A DNA stretch of 64,000 nucleotides from Chloroflexi bacterium B3_Chlor (GCA_005223035.1 NJBK01000001.1:1-64000), one strand, 5' to 3'; shown: positions 50,656 to 58,533, numbered from the stretch's first letter. Notes: generated from the sequence alone by a model not told the origin. Translations and numbers: made by a program.

Positions 50656-51611
50656 CCGTTCTTGTGACTGGCGGGGCAGGCTATATAGGCGGGAAGCTTG
50701 TCGAAAGCCTGCTGGCGAGACGGGAAAAGGTCAGGGTATTCGACCTGAGAATAGAGTCAGCGCCCCACCTTGGTCGGATCGGTGCTGAATTGATGGCGGG
50801 AGACATCTTGGATCGCGCGGCGGTACGGCCGGCTCTTGATGGCTGCGACCGCCTCTTCCATGCCGCGGCGCTGTTTGCCATGTGGCAGCCCGACAAACGG
50901 GCTTACTATGAGGTCAACGTGGAGGGCACCAGGAACGTCTTGGAGACTGCCTTCGAGATGGGGATTGAGCGCGTCGTCCACACCAGTTCTGCGGTCACCA
51001 TCGGCGAGGGGCGAGACGGACTGGGCGATGAGGAGACGGTTCATAGGGGATATTTCCTCTCAGACTACGAGCGTTCCAAATACCTGGGGGAGCAGGTGGC
51101 CCTGGAGATGTCTCAGCAGGGGCTGCCGTTGGTATGTGTCAACCCCACGACGGTGTATGGGCCGGGACAGACCACACACATGACTGGGGCGCTTATCCGC
51201 TTCCTGAACGGTCGCCTGCCAGCCGTGGTGGATACCTGGCTGAACTTCGTATTCATTGACGACGTTGTGCAGGGACATTTGTTGGCTATGGACAGGGGGG
51301 AGCTCGGTCAAAGATATATCTTGGGCGGAGAGAATACCTCACTAGTTCAGTTTCTCAGCCTCGCTGCGGAGATCGCCGGAGTGAAACGCGAACCTCGCAC
51401 GGTGCCTGGCTCGCTCCTCAACGGGACGGCAAGAGTCATGGGAGCGCTCTCCAAGGTCACCGGGAGACGGCCCTGGGTCTCGCCAGACGAGGCAAGGACA
51501 GCCTTGCACAGCTTCATCTTCGACACCCGCAAGGCGAGGGAAGCGCTAGGCCTCGAGTTCACGCCATTGCTTGTAGGTCTACGGGAAACCGTCAACTGGC
51601 TGTTGGAGTAG
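50652..51611 (+). CDS. NAD-dependent epimerase/dehydratase family protein
   Basis: Extended short-chain dehydrogenase of 319 residues: Rossmann VLVTGGAGYIGGKLVESLL, active-site Ser in VVHTSSAVTIGEGRDG and YxxxK as YERSKYLGEQVA, then CVNPTTVYGPGQTTHM. It resembles HpnA-type and dihydroflavonol reductase-like proteins, which act on hydrophobic or sugar substrates. Fourth and last gene of the SCP2/KARI-like/DUF362 operon, coupled by a 4-bp overlap to the DUF362 gene. Confidence 0.88.
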   Translation: MTVLVTGGAGYIGGKLVESLLARREKVRVFDLRIESAPHLGRIGAELMAGDILDRAAVRPALDGCDRLFHAAALFAMWQPDKRAYYEVNVEGTRNVLETAFEMGIERVVHTSSAVTIGEGRDGLGDEETVHRGYFLSDYERSKYLGEQVALEMSQQGLPLVCVNPTTVYGPGQTTHMTGALIRFLNGRLPAVVDTWLNFVFIDDVVQGHLLAMDRGELGQRYILGGENTSLVQFLSLAAEIAGVKREPRTVPGSLLNGTARVMGALSKVTGRRPWVSPDEARTALHSFIFDTRKAREALGLEFTPLLVGLRETVNWLLE

Positions 51612-51660
51612 AAACTCACTGAATCGAGGATCTGAAGGAAAGGCTTTCCGAGCGACAACC

Positions 51661-51855
51661 AAGGATCGAGAAGTCCTGGCCGTAGTAGAGAGGTACCCCA
51701 TTACCTAATCCGTCTTCGAGAAGTATGATGAGCAAGCTGACGAGTGCATCTGTGGCAGTGCACTCTTGTGGAGTAGACAAGAAGTGGCTGCCAAGTACTC
51801 CATTGATCTTGAAGTGTTATTGGAGGGCCTCAACAGGGCGGCTCGTAGGTCATGA
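51661..51855 (+). pseudogene. Relic of a DUF1858-like gene
   Basis: Frame at 51661 reads KDREVLAVVERYPIT, an in-frame TAA at 51706-51708, then SVFEKYDEQADECICGSALL and KYSIDLEVLLEGLNRAARRS, ending at TGA 51853-51855. It matches the DUF1858 layout ('...tV..vvekYPet..vF.ky....C..C......s...aa..hgidl..ll..LN.a'). No start codon is visible. As TAA is never selenocysteine, the gene appears dead, although a sequencing error is possible. Confidence 0.65.
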
Positions 51856-51886
51856 AGTGGCCTTCTAGTAGACTCGGAGGCAGAAG

Positions 51887-52942
51887 ATGAGTGCAGTAGA
51901 CAAATGGCGGCGTCTGACGACCTTGACCAAGGCGGCCGGTTGAGCGGCCAAGAGGGGGCCGGAGGCCCTGGCGCAGGTCGTGCGCCCTCTGCGAGAGATG
52001 TTTCGTCCGGAGGATTATCCGAACCTCCTGGTGGGGCTGGAGACGGGCGATGACGCAGCCATCTACAAGGTTAGCGATGAGCTAGCCATCATCCAGACCA
52101 TTGACTTCTTTCCGCCCATTGTGGATGATCCTTACGACTTTGGAGCCATCGCCGCTGCCAACGCCATGAGCGACGTCTACGCTATGGGGGGAGAGGTCAT
52201 CCTGGCGCTGAACGTCGCCAGTTTTCCCTCCGCGATGCCGCCTGAGATCGTCAGTGAAATACTGAGGGGTGGGGCGGAGAAGTTGGCTGAGGCGGGCGGA
52301 GTCGTCGCCGGAGGGCATACGTTGGACGACGACGAACCGAAGTACGGACTAGCGGTGATGGGTCTCGTGCATCCCCAGGAGATCGCCACCAAGGTGGGAG
52401 CGAAGCCCGGTGACGTACTCTTCCTGACCAAGCCTCTTGGCGTTGGCATTATCACCACTGCGGCAAAAGGAGGCGCGGCCGAACCTGCTCATTTGCGAGG
52501 TGCAGTGGAGCAGATGCTGATGCTAAATCGGAGAGCTGCCCAATTGATGAAGAAGGTGGAGGTCCACGCCCTCACCGATATCACAGGCTTCGCTCTCATC
52601 GGACACTCGTATGAGGTGGCGGAGCTGAACAAGGTCACCCTGCGCTTTCACTTCGACAAACTGCCTTTCTTGGATGGAGCGAAGGAGTACGCTGGCGACT
52701 GGCTGTTCCCCGGCGGCTCTTCCTGCAATAAGGATGCCTATGAAGGCAGGGTGAAGTTCGCGTCTGGGGTGGCGGAAGAGATGCAAATGCTGCTGTATAC
52801 TCCGGAAACATCGGGAGGCCTACTTATCTGTGTGGCGCCTGGTGACGCGGACCGACTGGCGCAGCTGTTCTCCCAAGAGGGGCAGCAGTACTGGATTGTC
52901 GGCGAGGTTGTGGAGGGTCCTGCCGCGATTGAGGTAGTTTGA
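51887..52942 (+). CDS. selD: Selenide, water dikinase SelD, selenocysteine-containing
   Basis: Makes selenophosphate from selenide and ATP. A frame starting at the usual stop-free position (51980) lacks the catalytic N-terminus, but from ATG 51887 (after CGGAGG) the frame is MSAVDKWRRLTTLTKAAG, TGA at 51941-51943, AAKRGPEALAQVVRPLREMF. SelD enzymes have Cys or Sec at exactly this AGxxAK site, so TGA must encode selenocysteine (residue 19 of 351). Downstream features are intact: GLETGDDAAIYKV, IIQTIDFFPPIVDDPYDFG, AAANAMSDVYAMGG, GGHTLDDDEPKYGLAV and DITGFALIGHSYEVA. A candidate bacterial SECIS hairpin follows the TGA. SelA, SelB and tRNA-Sec are not in the window. Automated gene calls would probably truncate this gene. 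Confidence 0.95.
51956..51968 (+). promoter_or_regulatory. Candidate bSECIS hairpin of selD
   Basis: GGGCC (51956-51960), GGA loop, GGCCC (51964-51968). The loop is about 17 nt past the TGA, the distance known for bacterial SECIS elements, and has the G at the start of the loop. An alternative CGGCC/GGCCG stem (51945-51961) competes. Confidence 0.5.
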
Positions 52943-52983
52943 CGCCCTTCAGGGCTGCAGCCGCGACAAAAAGGAGGGAGTCA

Positions 52984-53739
52984 ATGCGTATCGCTGTCTT
53001 GGCTGACGTCCACGGGAATCTGCCCGCCCTCGCGGCAGTGCTGTCGCATCTGGAGGCCCAGGGTGGTGCCGAGGAGATTTGGGTGTTGGGAGACTTGACG
53101 GTGTTCTGCCCATATCCGCTCCAAGTGCTAGAGCGATTGACCGCGCTGCCAAGGGTCCGTTTTCTACAGGGCAACACGGATCGTTATCTGGTCACCGGAG
53201 AACGACCTCGGAAAATCGCGGACGACGAGGCTCAGTGGGAGGGAATGGCTACGCTCTTGGAGGAGCGCGACGGCAATTTCCGTTGGACGTTCGAGCGACT
53301 GGACTACCGGTGGTATGCGTTCCTGCGGGATTTGCCGTACCTTCAAAGATCGGATGTGGCTGACTATGGTGCCATCCTTGGCGCTCACGCCTCATTTGTC
53401 AGTGATGAGTTGGGTGTCTGGGCGGCCACAACGAACGGTGAGTTGCGAGACCTGCTGGGTGGGATCGACGCCAGACTTCTGTTGTGCGGCCATACACACC
53501 ACCAGTTGGAGCGCTCGCTGGGCCAGACATCGGTGGTGAATCCCGGCAGCGTGGGTCTACCTTTAGACGGTGACCAGCGGGCGGCCTACGCCATCCTGGA
53601 CCTTGAGGGGGGCGACTGCCAAGTGGCTTTGCATCGTGTGGATTACGATGTAGACGAGGTGATCGCCAGGTTGGAAGAGGTCGGGCATCCAGCCGGTAAG
53701 TGGGTGGGCACCCGTTTACACCTTGCGGCACATCCATAG
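52984..53739 (+). CDS. Metallophosphoesterase (YfcE-like)
   Basis: A 251-residue calcineurin-type phosphoesterase. Metal-site motifs: MRIAVLADVHGNLPALAAVL (DxH), EEIWVLGDLTVF (GD), RFLQGNTDRYL (GNxD), GAHASFVSDE, LLLCGHTHHQLER (GHTHH) and VNPGSVGLP. The start ATG 52984 follows AAGGAGGG; the reported longer frame begins within the end of selD. It likely hydrolyses a phosphodiester or phosphomonoester; the substrate is unknown. It is 41 bp downstream of selD on the same strand and overlaps nothing at its 3' end except the leader of the next gene. Confidence 0.85.
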   Translation: MRIAVLADVHGNLPALAAVLSHLEAQGGAEEIWVLGDLTVFCPYPLQVLERLTALPRVRFLQGNTDRYLVTGERPRKIADDEAQWEGMATLLEERDGNFRWTFERLDYRWYAFLRDLPYLQRSDVADYGAILGAHASFVSDELGVWAATTNGELRDLLGGIDARLLLCGHTHHQLERSLGQTSVVNPGSVGLPLDGDQRAAYAILDLEGGDCQVALHRVDYDVDEVIARLEEVGHPAGKWVGTRLHLAAHP

Positions 53740-53758
53740 CGAGGGAGGAGATGAGGTC

Positions 53759-54445
53759 GTGGTAATCGGCGTCGTGGCGGCGCTCAAGGAGGAGATAGAG
53801 CCGCTAGTTGAGGCCATGGATGACGTGCGGGCCTCGAAGTGGGGAAAGCTATCCCTATACGAGGGGGTGATAGGCAGCTGCCGGGTCGTGGCTGTGGGTG
53901 GCGGCGTGGGGAAGGTGAGGGCGGCAGCGTGCACGCAGCATCTGATAGATGAGTTCGCGCCGCAGGCCATCATCTGTTGTGGAGTCGCTGGTGCTGTCAA
54001 TCCCGAACTCAAGATAGGCGACATCGTCATCTCAAAGAGGGCCCTGCAACACGATTTCGAACTGGGGGATCCCGATCTAGCGAAGAAGCTCAGGAGGCGT
54101 TGGCTCAAGACGGATCCCAGGTTGGTGGGCCTTGCCGCGGAGGCGGGAAAGGATTTGGGATTGGAGGACCGGATACATGTGGGGACGGTGCTCACGGGAG
54201 ATCAGGCCATCACAAGTCATGAGAAACGGCAGCGGCTGTGGGACACCTTCGGCGGAGACTGCGTGGACATGGAAAGTGCCGCAGTAGGGCAAGTGTGTCT
54301 GCTGAATGACATACCTTTTGTGATCGTACGCGCGATGTCGGACTTTGCAGCGGAAAACTCGGTCGCTGAGTTCAAACGGAGTTTCGCCCAAACCGCCGCA
54401 GACGCTGCCAGGGTAGTTCTGGCTACACTGGAAAGAGTACGCTGA
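53759..54445 (+). CDS. mtnN: 5'-methylthioadenosine/S-adenosylhomocysteine nucleosidase
   Basis: Phosphorylase-superfamily enzyme that removes adenine from MTA and SAH. GTG 53759 is favoured: GGGAGGAG lies 8-9 bp upstream and the protein then begins VVIGVVAALKEEIEPLVEAM, matching the family. Signatures: VGGGVGKVRAAACTQHLIDE, ICCGVAGAVNPELKIGDIVI, TGDQAITSHEKRQRLWDTFG, DCVDMESAAVGQVCLLNDIP (catalytic Glu) and VRAMSDFAAENSVAEF (catalytic Asp). In a methyltransferase-rich organism this clears SAH. The start overlaps the end of the phosphoesterase region by several bases short of the stop, so these are likely cotranscribed. Confidence 0.9.
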   Translation: MVIGVVAALKEEIEPLVEAMDDVRASKWGKLSLYEGVIGSCRVVAVGGGVGKVRAAACTQHLIDEFAPQAIICCGVAGAVNPELKIGDIVISKRALQHDFELGDPDLAKKLRRRWLKTDPRLVGLAAEAGKDLGLEDRIHVGTVLTGDQAITSHEKRQRLWDTFGGDCVDMESAAVGQVCLLNDIPFVIVRAMSDFAAENSVAEFKRSFAQTAADAARVVLATLERVR

Positions 54446-54486
54446 GTAAGGCGACGAGGTGAAGGTCCATCCCCCTAATGTCGTCC

Positions 54487-54515
54487 TTGACAAAAGTGCA
54501 CAGCCAGGATATACT
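54487..54515 (+). promoter_or_regulatory. Toxin-antitoxin promoter
   Basis: TTGACA (54487-54492), 17 bp, TATACT (54510-54515), 35 bp before the antitoxin start. Confidence 0.85.
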
Positions 54516-54528
54516 TACAACGTAAGTA
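54512..54528. promoter_or_regulatory. Antitoxin operator
   Basis: Perfect inverted repeat TACTTAC-AAC-GTAAGTA overlapping the -10 box. AbrB/MazE-type antitoxins usually bind such palindromes and repress their own operon, so autoregulation is expected. Confidence 0.75.
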
Positions 54529-54549
54529 CTTCTCCAAGGAGGTCGGGGA

Positions 54550-54792
54550 ATGGCGCGCAAGATCTTCAAGACGGGGAATAGCATGGTTGTCTCTCTACCC
54601 AGGGAAACCCTGGAGTTCCTAAGACTGAAGGAAGGGGCCGAAGTGTCCGTTGAATTGGACAAGGAGCGTGGTGAGATCATCATCGCGCCAGTTAGCAGGG
54701 CTCTTCCAGGGATAGATCAGGAGTTCGCCCGTCAGGTTGCTGAGTTCGTTGAGCAGTATCGCCCAGCACTAGAGGCCCTTGCCAAGGAATGA
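54550..54792 (+). CDS. AbrB/MazE-type antitoxin
   Basis: An 80-residue protein. Residues 1-45 form the swapped-hairpin AbrB DNA-binding domain (ARKIFKTGNSMVVSLPRETL, LKEGAEVSVELDKERGEIII); residues 50-80 are a helical tail that would bind and neutralise the toxin. The ribosome-binding site is AAGGAGG. It overlaps the toxin start by 4 bp. It is 105 bp downstream of mtnN, with its own promoter and operator. Confidence 0.9.
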   Translation: MARKIFKTGNSMVVSLPRETLEFLRLKEGAEVSVELDKERGEIIIAPVSRALPGIDQEFARQVAEFVEQYRPALEALAKE

Positions 54793-55178
54793 ACTATCTC
54801 AACGTTGAGCAAGTTCTCTTCCTCCATGCCCGGGTAGTAGAGGAGACTGGGGGAAGTCATGGAGTACGTGACATCGGTCTGTTGGAATCGGCCGTCGCCC
54901 GTCCACAAGCTACTTTCGAAGGTCAAGAGCTGTATCTGGATATCTTTTCCAAAGCTGCCGCGCTTATGGATTCCCTCATCCGCAATCATCCTTTTGTTGA
55001 CGGAAACAAGCGAACTGGCGTGACGGGAGCTGCCATATTCCTCAGACGTAACGGCTGGTTGCCTAATGCAAGCAACCGCGAGCTAGAAGACTTCACTTGG
55101 CAGGTGGCCAGTGCTGAGCTCAGCATATCCCAACCGGCACGATGGTTGAAAAAGCATTGTACCCCTGAGCTCAGCTAG
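54789..55178 (+). CDS. doc: Doc/Fic-family death-on-curing toxin
   Basis: A 129-residue Doc-type toxin with the Fic active-site motif HPFVDGNKRTG and the family start MNYLNVEQVLFLHARVVEET, followed by GVRDIGLLESAVARPQ. Doc phosphorylates elongation factor Tu and so blocks translation; AMPylation is the reaction of other Fic proteins. The catalytic His, Asp, Asn and Arg residues of the motif are all present, so the toxin should be active. Translationally coupled to the antitoxin (4-bp overlap). Confidence 0.92.
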   Translation: MNYLNVEQVLFLHARVVEETGGSHGVRDIGLLESAVARPQATFEGQELYLDIFSKAAALMDSLIRNHPFVDGNKRTGVTGAAIFLRRNGWLPNASNRELEDFTWQVASAELSISQPARWLKKHCTPELS

Positions 55179-55249
55179 TGTTTGGTGCTTCTGGGGTGCA
55201 AGGGCTGCCTTGGGAACTCCTCGATATCGGTCACCTAAGTGCGAGATAT

Positions 55250-55453
55250 CCGTCATGGGGGGCTTATCTTGGAGAGGGGGCGGTCGTAGGGCAGGTCTGC
55301 CATCTGAACGGCACACGATTCCTCATCGTGCGCGCCGCCTCCGATTCCGTAGCGGAGAACTCGCTCAAGGAGTTCAAACAGAGCTTTGCCGAGAACGCTG
55401 CTCATGCTGCGAAGGTGGTGCACGGGGTGTTGGAGAGAGCTAGACGATCGTGA
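55250..55453 (+). pseudogene. Relic of an mtnN 3' end
   Basis: An open frame (from GTG 55178, 91 codons) whose last 60 residues, from GAVVGQVCHLNGTRFLIVRA through SVAENSLKEFKQSFAENAAH, match the C-terminus of the intact mtnN gene (VGQVCLLNDIPFVIVRAMSD). The catalytic Glu region and everything N-terminal is missing and the first 25 codons show no homology. It follows the toxin gene directly, as would happen if the toxin-antitoxin pair had been inserted with a partial duplication of mtnN. Its 3' end overlaps the stop codon of the convergent biotin carrier gene by 14 bp. Confidence 0.75.
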
Positions 55454-55940
55454 CCAGTACCTGCCCCTTGTCGACGCTGTCGCCGGGGGCGACGTGGGTT
55501 GCCTGGATCACCCCTGCCCTGGATGCGCGGAGTTCGTTCTCCATCTTCATCGCTTCGACGATGACTAGTATGTCTCCGGCCTGTACCTCCTGCCCCTCTT
55601 TCACAGGCACATCGAAGATCAAGCCGGGGATCGGGGACTTAACGGCAATCTCATCGTCTTCCGATGGCCGACCTTCCGCTCTTGCTCTGGCTACCCGTCG
55701 GGTTCTTTCGTCTTCCACCTGAACGGTGTACAACTCTCCAAGCAGCAGGACCCGGTAGCTACCTTTGCGTTCCTCGATGTCCACCTCGTAGGAAGAGTTG
55801 TCGACGATCAGCGAGTAGAGGGATGGCCCGCCGGTGCTTTCGATGCTCGCTGCATGGGTCTGTTCATCGACGGTGATCTCTTCTTCTTGCCCGAGCCGAA
55901 TCTCAAAAGATTCGTCCCCAACACTGGTGACGTAGTTCAT
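55440..55940 (-). CDS. Biotin carboxyl carrier protein
   Basis: A 166-residue protein. Residues 95-166 form a biotinyl domain with the biotinylated Lys in VEAMKMENELRASRAG and the usual SPIPGLIFDVPVKEGQEVQA before it. Residues 1-95 are a beta-rich region unlike the Ala/Pro linkers of AccB and closer to the N-terminus found in carriers of propionyl- or acetyl-CoA carboxylase of the 'glutaconyl' type. It overlaps the biotin carboxylase gene by 4 bp. The carboxyltransferase subunit is not in the window, so the acyl-CoA substrate is not known. Confidence 0.88.
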   Translation of the reverse strand: MNYVTSVGDESFEIRLGQEEEITVDEQTHAASIESTGGPSLYSLIVDNSSYEVDIEERKGSYRVLLLGELYTVQVEDERTRRVARARAEGRPSEDDEIAVKSPIPGLIFDVPVKEGQEVQAGDILVIVEAMKMENELRASRAGVIQATHVAPGDSVDKGQVLVTIV

Positions 55941-57439
55941 CGTCCCATCGCCTTCCAGCGCCCGGCCACCTTCCAGCCGCTAGCCGGCCGGCCTTCGTGC
56001 CGTGCCTTAGTCGTTAGTGTGTGCTGGCGTTGCTGATGGTCCACCAAGGTTGCAGCGATGGCAGCTGCTTTGAGGAGTTCTGACTTGTCTGCCTGCTGCA
56101 TTGCGAAGCGGTTCTCCACAAACGTGGTGTCGAATTGCCCGTAGATGAACTCGGTATGGTTCATCATCTGTTGGTGGAAGGGAATGTTGGTCTTGACGCC
56201 CACGATTCGGTACTCCTCCAAGGCGCGGCGCATGCGCAATATGGCCTCGCCGCGGGTCTCACCCCACACACTCAGCTTGCTGATGAGGGGATCGTAGTAA
56301 AGGGAGACGTCAAACCCTTCGTAGATTCCGCTGTCCACCCGCACGCCAGGGCCGGTCGGTTCGTGAAGTCCCGTGATGCGACCGGTGGAGGGCAGGAAGT
56401 TGTCATACGGGTCTTCAGCACAGACACGGCATTCTAGCGCCCAACCTTTGATCTTGATGTCTTCCTGACCATAGCGCATGGCGCGGCCGGAAGCGATGCG
56501 CAACTGCTCTTTCACGATGTCCACCCCACTGACCAGTTCGGTCACTGGATGCTCGACTTGAAGGCGGGTGTTCATCTCCAGGAAATAGTGGTTCTTCTCC
56601 TTGTCCAGCAAGAACTCTACCGTCCCCACATTGGTGTAGTCTACGGCGCGCGCCAGAGCGATGGCGGCCTCTCCCATCTCATGACGCAAGCCCTCATCAA
56701 GGGCCATGGACGGTGACTCCTCGATCAGTTTCTGATGCCGCCGCTGGAGCGAGCATTCGCGTTCGCCCAGACTGACTATGTTGCCGTGTTGGTCGCCCAG
56801 TATTTGGACCTCAACGTGCTTGGCTCCCTCGACCAGGCGCTCCAGATAGATGGCTCCATCTCCAAAGATGGATTCTGCCTCTCTCCGTGCCGCGATCACA
56901 GCAAACGGCAGCTCTTCCGCCGAGTAGACAGTGCGCATGCCCTTGCCCCCGCCTCCCACCGCGGCCTTCACCAGCAATGGGTAGCCGATTTGCTCTCCGA
57001 CAGCGATGGCTTCATCTTCGTCGCTTACTGCATGGTCGGTCCCTGGCACTATAGGTATGCCGACGCCTGCCGCAGTGCGGCGCGCCGCCGCTTTGTCGCC
57101 CATCAACTCCATGGATTCTGGACTTGGGCCGACGAGAGCCAGTGAGGCGTCCCGACAGGCGCGGGCGAAACCGGGGTTCTCGGCCAGAAAACCGTAGCCG
57201 GGATGGATGGCATCTACGTCAGCTTCCTTGGCCACGGCGATGATCTTTTCTATAGACAGATAGCTCTCCACTGCTGGCGGGGGACCGATATGATAGGCCT
57301 CGTCAGCGTACAGCACATGCAGGGCGGTCCTGTCCGCGTCGGAATAGACTGCCACCGTGCTCAGGCCTAGCTCTCTGCATGCCCGTAGCACGCGTACTGC
57401 GATCTCCCCTCGATTTGCTACCAGAACCTTCCTGAACAT
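55937..57439 (-). CDS. accC: Biotin carboxylase subunit (AccC-like)
   Basis: A 500-residue ATP-grasp enzyme that carboxylates biotin with bicarbonate and ATP. Motifs in order: VLVANRGEIAVRVLRACREL, AIHPGYGFLAENPGFARACR, VKAAVGGGGKGMRTVYSAEE (glycine-rich ATP loop), LVEGAKHVEVQILGDQHGNI, RDCSLQRR-equivalent GERECSLQRRHQKLIEESPS and FLEMNTRLQVEHPVTELVSG. The C-terminal domain ends with a tail of about 50 extra residues compared with the E. coli enzyme. It makes a translationally coupled pair with the carrier (4-bp overlap). Confidence 0.93.
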   Translation of the reverse strand: MFRKVLVANRGEIAVRVLRACRELGLSTVAVYSDADRTALHVLYADEAYHIGPPPAVESYLSIEKIIAVAKEADVDAIHPGYGFLAENPGFARACRDASLALVGPSPESMELMGDKAAARRTAAGVGIPIVPGTDHAVSDEDEAIAVGEQIGYPLLVKAAVGGGGKGMRTVYSAEELPFAVIAARREAESIFGDGAIYLERLVEGAKHVEVQILGDQHGNIVSLGERECSLQRRHQKLIEESPSMALDEGLRHEMGEAAIALARAVDYTNVGTVEFLLDKEKNHYFLEMNTRLQVEHPVTELVSGVDIVKEQLRIASGRAMRYGQEDIKIKGWALECRVCAEDPYDNFLPSTGRITGLHEPTGPGVRVDSGIYEGFDVSLYYDPLISKLSVWGETRGEAILRMRRALEEYRIVGVKTNIPFHQQMMNHTEFIYGQFDTTFVENRFAMQQADKSELLKAAAIAATLVDHQQRQHTLTTKARHEGRPASGWKVAGRWKAMGR

Positions 57440-57576
57440 ATCTCTTCTCGAGCGCGCTCACCGCCGGCCGCCGACGGAATCGTGGACCTGCGCAATGCTC
57501 TTCCGCGGCGACCAGCTGGCAGCTGTACCAGAGTGATTATATTGCAGGAGAATGGGTTCGGCAAACGCAATTCTCC

Positions 57577-58320
57577 CTATGCCAGCAACAAGACCAACCC
57601 CGCCAGCGCCAAGATAGCCACCGCGAGACAGGTTTGGGGAATACCCAAGACAGGGATCAGCAGAGTGCTGCTTATGAGAGCTCCAAAGCATGCGCCGACC
57701 AGGTCGGTACCGTAGATGAGGCCGGCAACTCTACTCACACTACCCTTGGTCAGGTGCACCGCCAGAGGAAACTCCATACCTCCCAGAACTCCGGCCAGCA
57801 GCGCCAAGAGCGGGAACAAGAGGTCAGGCCACGGTAACGCGTTGGCGGCGACCATGAGGATGGGCAATGAGAGGGCGTAGACGAAGATGGACCCTTGGAG
57901 TGATATGAATACGGCACGATGTCCGATTCTGCTTCGGTCAAACCCTCGACTCAGCAGCCTGTTCATTATTGCGCCTCCTGAGGCCGTACCTACCATAAAG
58001 GCGGCCGTGATCAAGGCTACCTGGTGATAGATGTATCCTCTTAGCGCCTGAAAGCCCAGGAGCACCACCATCTCGATTGTCATCTCGGCGAAGCCGGTCA
58101 AGCCGATGACGGCAGGCACAGCGGCGCCGCGAAAGCGCCAAACGACGACCACAAGCAGCCCGAGCGGCAGCGCTAGCCACCATAGGTTCAACAGGGAGGC
58201 TGTATAGTACAACCCTCGTAGGTTGGAATAGAAACGGGTGAGCCAAAGCACCATGTCGTAGTAATAGCAGATGGGTTGCAGATCATGGTTCAGCCTGACC
58301 GGGCTGATGTCCGCCAGGCT
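57577..58320 (-). pseudogene. Truncated spermidine synthase-like membrane protein, C-terminal part
   Basis: The frame is open from a TAG at 58321 to a stop at 57577. The first codons read SPVRLNHDLQPICYYYD, then MVLWLTRFYSNLRGLYY, the junction normally found after the aminopropyltransferase-like domain in large membrane proteins of this family; then six hydrophobic segments (FAEMTIEMVVLLGFQALRGY, VALITAAFMVGTASGGAIMN). The whole N-terminal half, about 450 residues in relatives, is missing and is not found upstream. An ATG at 58254 exists but would make a fragment. It is therefore probably a remnant, although a short membrane protein could still be made. Confidence 0.6.
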
Positions 58321-58470
58321 CTACGCAGTAGACCCTTCGCTTTGTCAGCTGACACCCCTGAGCTAGCCAAATCTCTTCCACTCTCGATTATCGATGAGGC
58401 ATCACTGTGACGAAGGGGATTCCCTGCTGTCGTTATAGCTCACCACTCGGACCGCTGTCCAGATGATGTC

Positions 58471-58499
58471 TTGAAAGTCGCTGCGACACCTGTTATAAT
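58471..58499 (+). promoter_or_regulatory. Promoter of the HAD-like gene
   Basis: TTGAAA (58471-58476), 17 bp, TATAAT (58494-58499). It overlaps the apparent start of a longer frame, which rules that start out. The gap 58321-58470 otherwise shows nothing. Confidence 0.75.
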
Positions 58500-58533
58500 G
58501 CCGAGCGGCCCTGTGGAGCGAGGTGTTCTGAAG

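Noticed and set aside
51706-51708. TAA as a recoded codon in the DUF1858-like frame
   Set aside because: TAA is not used for Sec or Pyl; loss of function or sequencing error is more likely.
58471-58533. Earlier start for the HAD-like protein (TTG 58471)
   Set aside because: This codon is the -35 box of a good promoter, so translation must begin downstream at 58534.
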